Assembly: GCA_020718125.1 (NCBI GenBank)
Contig: DYDC01000146.1
Coordinates: 1-6,979, forward strand
Length of the DNA stretch: 6,979 nt
From: Methylacidiphilum sp.
GTDB taxonomy: Bacteria; Verrucomicrobiota; Verrucomicrobiia; CAIQCK01
Direction of reading: 5' to 3'
Shown here: piece by piece, positions 3,974 to 6,979 of the stretch
How the letters are laid out: the number at the start of each line of letters is the position of its first letter
Position numbering within the stretch: position 1 is the first letter of the stretch
Notes under the pieces: model-generated
The model's database searches: none
What the model saw: the letters and a program-made list of their open reading frames with translations, nothing else
What the model was told of the DNA's origin: nothing
Position numbers and translations under genes: made by a program

Positions 3974-5350
3974 CTACGGCTTGAACGGCCCCTTCACGCA
4001 AAACAGGTCTGCGCGCACGCGGGTCTTGTCCGGCACGCGCGCCAGCGAATAAACGATGCCATCCTTGCCGACGGCGATGGAGTTGACGTAGAGGGGGCGC
4101 TCGCCGTTGGCATAGTAGATCGCGCCATGGTCTTTGCAGCGACCGGTCGGGATGTGGTAGGTGACGAGGTGGAGGTCTTCGAGTCCCTTCGCGGCGCCCA
4201 TCGCAATGCGGTCCTTGCCCTTGAGGCGTTTGCCGTCTTTGTAGATGGGGCCGCCGGTGAGGTAGTAAATCGTGTTGCCGTCGGAGCCGGGCGCGAAGCC
4301 GAGGTAGCCGTAGCTGAACTGGTCAAACATGCCGCTGCGCTTGGATACGTCGGAGGTGATGCGGTCGAGCACCTCGATGCGCTTCTTGCGCGGGTCGAAG
4401 CGGAAGAGGTAGCCGGAGTTGCCGTGGACGCCGTAGATCATCTTGTCGGCGGGCCGGTAGAACGTCTGCCGCCAGTTGTAGCCCATGTGGCCGGGGTTGG
4501 AGACTTCGTAGAGGCCGAAGTAATCCTTCTTCAAGTCCTCGTCCTCAATCTTCACGACGTCGTCGCCGCCGGCGCGGTATTGGAGGATCGTGCCTTCGGA
4601 CGTGCTGAAGTAAGCGGAGCCGTCCTCCGGGTCCACCGCGATGGAGCGGCAGATGGTGCGGTAATTCGCGCCCCTGGCGTTCTCGCCTTCGGCGCACTGT
4701 TTGCCGAAGTTCTTCAGGTTCTTCGTGGCGAGATCAAACCGGAAGAACTCCCCCTTCGGCCACGTCAGACAGAAGATGCGGCCGCGCTTCGTGTCCATGC
4801 TCATCGTCAACACGCCCTCACCGCCGGGCGCGACCGCCAAGTCCTCGAACTTGCCGGTCTTGAGGTCATACGAGAGCAGGTGGCCGCCGGGATATTTCGT
4901 CCAGCCGGCGGGCGGGATGCCCATCGTCTCCATGCCGTCCACGATGCTGTAGTAGCCGATGTGCGTGGCGAAGTAGAGTTTGCCGTTGGCCTCCACGTAG
5001 TTCACGTGGCTCTTGCCCTGCACGACGGTCTTCCTGCCCTTCTCGCCGCAGATTTCCGCGAGGTCGCCGCAACAGGTGACCTTCTGCGTCTTCGGGTCGA
5101 ACTTGAACATCCGGCCGCCGAGGTCGTGCGGCTCGGTGCTGAGCACGTAGTAGATGCAACCATCGCTGCCGGCACCCATGCCGTTGTAGGTGTCGTGGCC
5201 CTCGCGGAAGTTCGAGTCGAACATCTGCGCGGCGAGCTTCTTCGCGGGCAGGAACGGGTCTTTCGCCTCCGCGGCACGGGCGGGCGGCACGCTCACGACC
5301 GCCGACAAACCGACTGCGATCAAGAGGACCATCATCGGACGAGCTTTCAT
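3974..5350 (-). CDS. Secreted seven-bladed beta-propeller-like protein, function unknown
   Basis: The 458-residue product has a Sec signal peptide (residues 1-26: MKARPMM, hydrophobic VLLIAVGLSAVVSV, cleavage near ARA-AEAKD). The rest shows about seven repeats of one pattern, a strand such as IYY or LYF followed by a strand ending in FDP or YDL and a charged turn: near 65-98, 125-172, 190-215, 246-270, 304-330, 360-408 and 431-453. That spacing suggests a seven-bladed beta-propeller of the quinoprotein/YVTN type, probably periplasmic or secreted. No catalytic residues can be named with confidence; His52, His115 and His130 lie in well-ordered motifs (GHDTYNG, GKSHVNY, ATHIGYY) and could line a site. 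The ATG at 5350 has AAGGAG 10 nt upstream, and the signal peptide follows it; an ATG 12 codons earlier (5386) lacks such a site. It follows the oxidoreductase gene by 48 nt, so the two are probably cotranscribed and act on the same compound. Confidence 0.75.
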   Translation of the reverse strand: MKARPMMVLLIAVGLSAVVSVPPARAAEAKDPFLPAKKLAAQMFDSNFREGHDTYNGMGAGSDGCIYYVLSTEPHDLGGRMFKFDPKTQKVTCCGDLAEICGEKGRKTVVQGKSHVNYVEANGKLYFATHIGYYSIVDGMETMGIPPAGWTKYPGGHLLSYDLKTGKFEDLAVAPGGEGVLTMSMDTKRGRIFCLTWPKGEFFRFDLATKNLKNFGKQCAEGENARGANYRTICRSIAVDPEDGSAYFSTSEGTILQYRAGGDDVVKIEDEDLKKDYFGLYEVSNPGHMGYNWRQTFYRPADKMIYGVHGNSGYLFRFDPRKKRIEVLDRITSDVSKRSGMFDQFSYGYLGFAPGSDGNTIYYLTGGPIYKDGKRLKGKDRIAMGAAKGLEDLHLVTYHIPTGRCKDHGAIYYANGERPLYVNSIAVGKDGIVYSLARVPDKTRVRADLFCVKGPFKP

Positions 5351-5360
5351 AGCTTCGAGT

Positions 5361-5366
5361 CTCCTT
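5361..5366 (-). promoter_or_regulatory. Ribosome binding site of the propeller gene
   Basis: The minus strand reads AAGGAG followed by 10 nt and then ATG at 5350. It lies within the 48-nt gap after the oxidoreductase stop. The spacing is a little long but no better site serves the alternative ATG at 5386, so this decides the start. Confidence 0.6.
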
Positions 5367-5398
5367 ACCTTGCGCTGCGCACTCATACCGCAGGCCGG

Positions 5399-6877
5399 TT
5401 AGATTTGCCAGCCTTTGCGAACCGGGCACGTCACCCAACGGTTCAGGTCGGGAATGTTCGTGCATTTCATCCCCGGCGCGTCCCACTCGATCTTCCGTCC
5501 GGGGCCGGCGATGCAGGCCAGCGAACCGAGCAGGACCACCTCGGCCAGCCGCGCGGCGTAGCCGAAGTTCGAGCCGGCTACCGGGCCTCCGCGACAGGCG
5601 CGAAGGAAATCGTCCACGTGGCTGCCCTTGATGCGCGGAAACCGGGCGCGCGGGACGGGCGTGGCCCGGTGCTGTTTCTCGGGGACGATCCGCACACTGC
5701 TGCATGTGGTGTCGCTCCAGAGCACTCCTTTGTCGCCGACGTAAAGCGCGCCGTTGCCGCCGAGTTGGATCTTGTATCGCTTCTCCAGCTCCTCCACCAG
5801 CGGCGGCAGGTTCTGGGCGGCGCTGTTGATGCTGTCCTGCGTGTCGTTGACGGCCGCGGTGCTGCTCTTGGCGCTCCGCTTCTTGCCGTCGAACCAGTAG
5901 AGCTTCAGCGGCGGCAACCCGCCGCGCGAGGGGTAATCCCACCGGATGCGCGTGCCGAGCGGATACCGCTCGCTGCTGCCGCCCAGCATGTCCTCGACCT
6001 CGACGGAAGCCGGTTGGTCGAGCTGCAGCGCCCAGAACGCCGCGTCCATGATGTGGCAGCCCATGTTGCCGAGCGAGCCGTTGCCGAAGTCGAACCAGCC
6101 GTGCCACTCGTGCGGGTGCAGGTCCTTGTGGTAGTCGCGATACGGGGCGGGGCCTATCCACTCGTCCCAATGGACGCCGGCGGGCGCCGGCTCCTGGGGC
6201 GGACGCGGACCAACGCCGCCGTTGAAGCGGTTGCTCCACGTATAGACCGCGGTGACGCTGCCGATGGCGCCGGCCCCGATGTATTCGCAAACGCGGCGCG
6301 CGCCTTCGGAGGAATGGCCCTGGTTGCCCATCTGCGTGGCCACCTTGTATCGCACCGCGAACTCCGCCATGCGCCGCGCCAGCGCGATATCGTGGCAGAG
6401 CGGCTTCTCGCAATAGACGTGTTTGCCGAGCTGCATCGCGATCAAGGCCGGCAGCGCGTGCTGATGGTTCGGCGTCGCGATGAACACCGCGTCAATCTCC
6501 TTGCCGATCTGCTCGAACATCTTCCGGTAGTCCGTGAACTTCTTCACGCGGGCGAAATTCACGCCGGCCGCCTTCCGCTCATCGCCGGCAGGCCGCTCCG
6601 ACTTCGGGGGCCGCCCCGCGACCGCGAGACGGTTTTCGTCCGCGTCCACGATGGCGACGAGCCGTTCGTTGGCCGCGGCCGGGATGTGAAAGGTCGCGCC
6701 GCGCTCGCCGCAGCCGATGACCGCGATGGCGAGTTTCGAGCCTGGCGAACCGGCGGCGAGAATGGCGGGCGCGCCGAACAGGCGCGAGCCGGCTGCCGCC
6801 GCGGCGGCCGTCATCGTGGTCCGCAGAAAAGTTCGGCGAGTCCACCGCGAGGCGGTGTGTGAGGGAGGGGTGTTCAT
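5399..6877 (-). CDS. Tat-exported Gfo/Idh/MocA-family oxidoreductase
   Basis: The 492-residue product has a twin-arginine signal (TRRTFLR, residues 13-19, then an alanine-rich segment and AGAPAILAAG-type end near 35-43), so it would be exported folded with its cofactor. The NAD(P)-binding Rossmann domain follows: VIGCGERG (53-60), Asp78 at the end of the second strand, and TPNHQH (135-140). The family's EKP motif is at 157-159 (YCEKPLCHD). The C-terminal substrate domain carries GCHIMD (273-278), with His275 and Asp278 in the expected catalytic positions. HWDEWIGPAPYRDYH (236-250) is typical of the secreted group found in Verrucomicrobiota, Planctomycetota and Bacteroidota. Family members oxidise, reduce or hydrolyse sugars and cyclitols; the substrate cannot be told here. 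The ATG at 6877 is preferred over ATG 6883 and TTG 6901 because GGAAAGAG lies 7 nt upstream. It heads the likely two-gene operon with the propeller protein. Confidence 0.9.
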   Translation of the reverse strand: MNTPPSHTASRWTRRTFLRTTMTAAAAAAGSRLFGAPAILAAGSPGSKLAIAVIGCGERGATFHIPAAANERLVAIVDADENRLAVAGRPPKSERPAGDERKAAGVNFARVKKFTDYRKMFEQIGKEIDAVFIATPNHQHALPALIAMQLGKHVYCEKPLCHDIALARRMAEFAVRYKVATQMGNQGHSSEGARRVCEYIGAGAIGSVTAVYTWSNRFNGGVGPRPPQEPAPAGVHWDEWIGPAPYRDYHKDLHPHEWHGWFDFGNGSLGNMGCHIMDAAFWALQLDQPASVEVEDMLGGSSERYPLGTRIRWDYPSRGGLPPLKLYWFDGKKRSAKSSTAAVNDTQDSINSAAQNLPPLVEELEKRYKIQLGGNGALYVGDKGVLWSDTTCSSVRIVPEKQHRATPVPRARFPRIKGSHVDDFLRACRGGPVAGSNFGYAARLAEVVLLGSLACIAGPGRKIEWDAPGMKCTNIPDLNRWVTCPVRKGWQI

Positions 6878-6884
6878 GGTCATG

Positions 6885-6892
6885 CTCTTTCC
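6885..6892 (-). promoter_or_regulatory. Ribosome binding site of the oxidoreductase gene
   Basis: The minus strand reads GGAAAGAG, then 7 nt, then ATG at 6877. The other in-frame ATG (6883) would leave only one base after GAG, so the downstream ATG is the better start. Confidence 0.55.
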
Positions 6893-6979
6893 GGTTGCCA
6901 AGGGTAACCTCGCTGCGCTCGGTGATCAGAGGATGGGGCAGGCAGCGGGTATAGCCCTCTGTTGTTGTTCATTACCGCA
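6893..6979 (-). other. Leader of the oxidoreductase gene; nothing else seen
   Basis: These bases precede the first gene on the minus strand and should hold its promoter if the operon begins here. TATACC on the minus strand (6948-6953) could be a -10 box, but no matching -35 box is seen at 17 nt. No gene end, terminator or full palindrome can be recognised before the window edge. Confidence 0.35.

Noticed and set aside
3974..5386. Propeller gene starting at ATG 5386
   Set aside because: The AAGGAG site and the signal peptide both fit ATG 5350; the upstream ATG has no ribosome binding site.
4127..6862. A 911-codon open frame on the plus strand, opposite the propeller and oxidoreductase genes
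   Set aside because: It mirrors two well-recognised genes with signal peptides and family motifs. Its own product is low-complexity (Val, Ala, Arg, His, Glu) with no family resemblance, as expected of an antisense frame in high-GC DNA with strong third-position bias.

Overview
The window reads as a piece of a high-GC bacterial chromosome, most likely Verrucomicrobiota (a Pedosphaera/Limisphaerales-like lineage), with Planctomycetota as the alternative. This is inference from three things: the gene families (a secreted ceramidase-domain protein, a Tat-exported Gfo/Idh/MocA oxidoreductase, a secreted protein ending in a PEP-CTERM-like TPEPG motif), the accessory toxin-antitoxin pairs, and the abundance of short palindromic repeats. 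There is no rRNA, tRNA or CRISPR array to settle it.

All eight genes that I accept lie on the minus strand, so transcription runs from right to left. From the right: a 492-aa Tat-signal Gfo/Idh/MocA oxidoreductase (5399-6877); 48 nt later a 458-aa secreted protein that looks like a seven-bladed beta-propeller (3974-5350); a VapBC-type pair with an AbrB-like antitoxin (3639-3908) and a PIN-domain toxin (3235-3642); a 258-aa secreted protein (2432-3208); a HicBA pair (2205-2396 and 2032-2208); a repeat-rich 389-nt intergenic region (1643-2031); and a 465-aa secreted neutral-ceramidase-domain protein (245-1642). Positions 1-244 and 6902-6979 hold no convincing gene.

The first two genes look like a cotranscribed pair for exported sugar or polyol chemistry. 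The middle block (2032-3908) is accessory. Both toxin-antitoxin pairs have 4-nt start/stop overlaps (ATGA, GTGA) and put the antitoxin first.

The most interesting feature is a set of palindromic elements with one shared design: GTAG, then a perfect 7-8-bp mini-hairpin with a 3-nt loop, then a spacer, then an inverted copy. Stem sequences differ between elements but stay self-complementary. One nested example stops 14 nt before the ceramidase-like start codon. Another (3009-3081), with a related neighbour (3106-3174), lies inside the signal-peptide region of the 258-aa protein, in frame and without stop codons. Conceptually removing 69 nt and 93 nt restores an ordinary 33-residue signal peptide. 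A 12-nt piece of the same repeat family also supplies the only usable start codon of hicB. This resembles BIME/REP-type and Rickettsia-palindrome-type elements that invade genes, in a setting where I know of no description.
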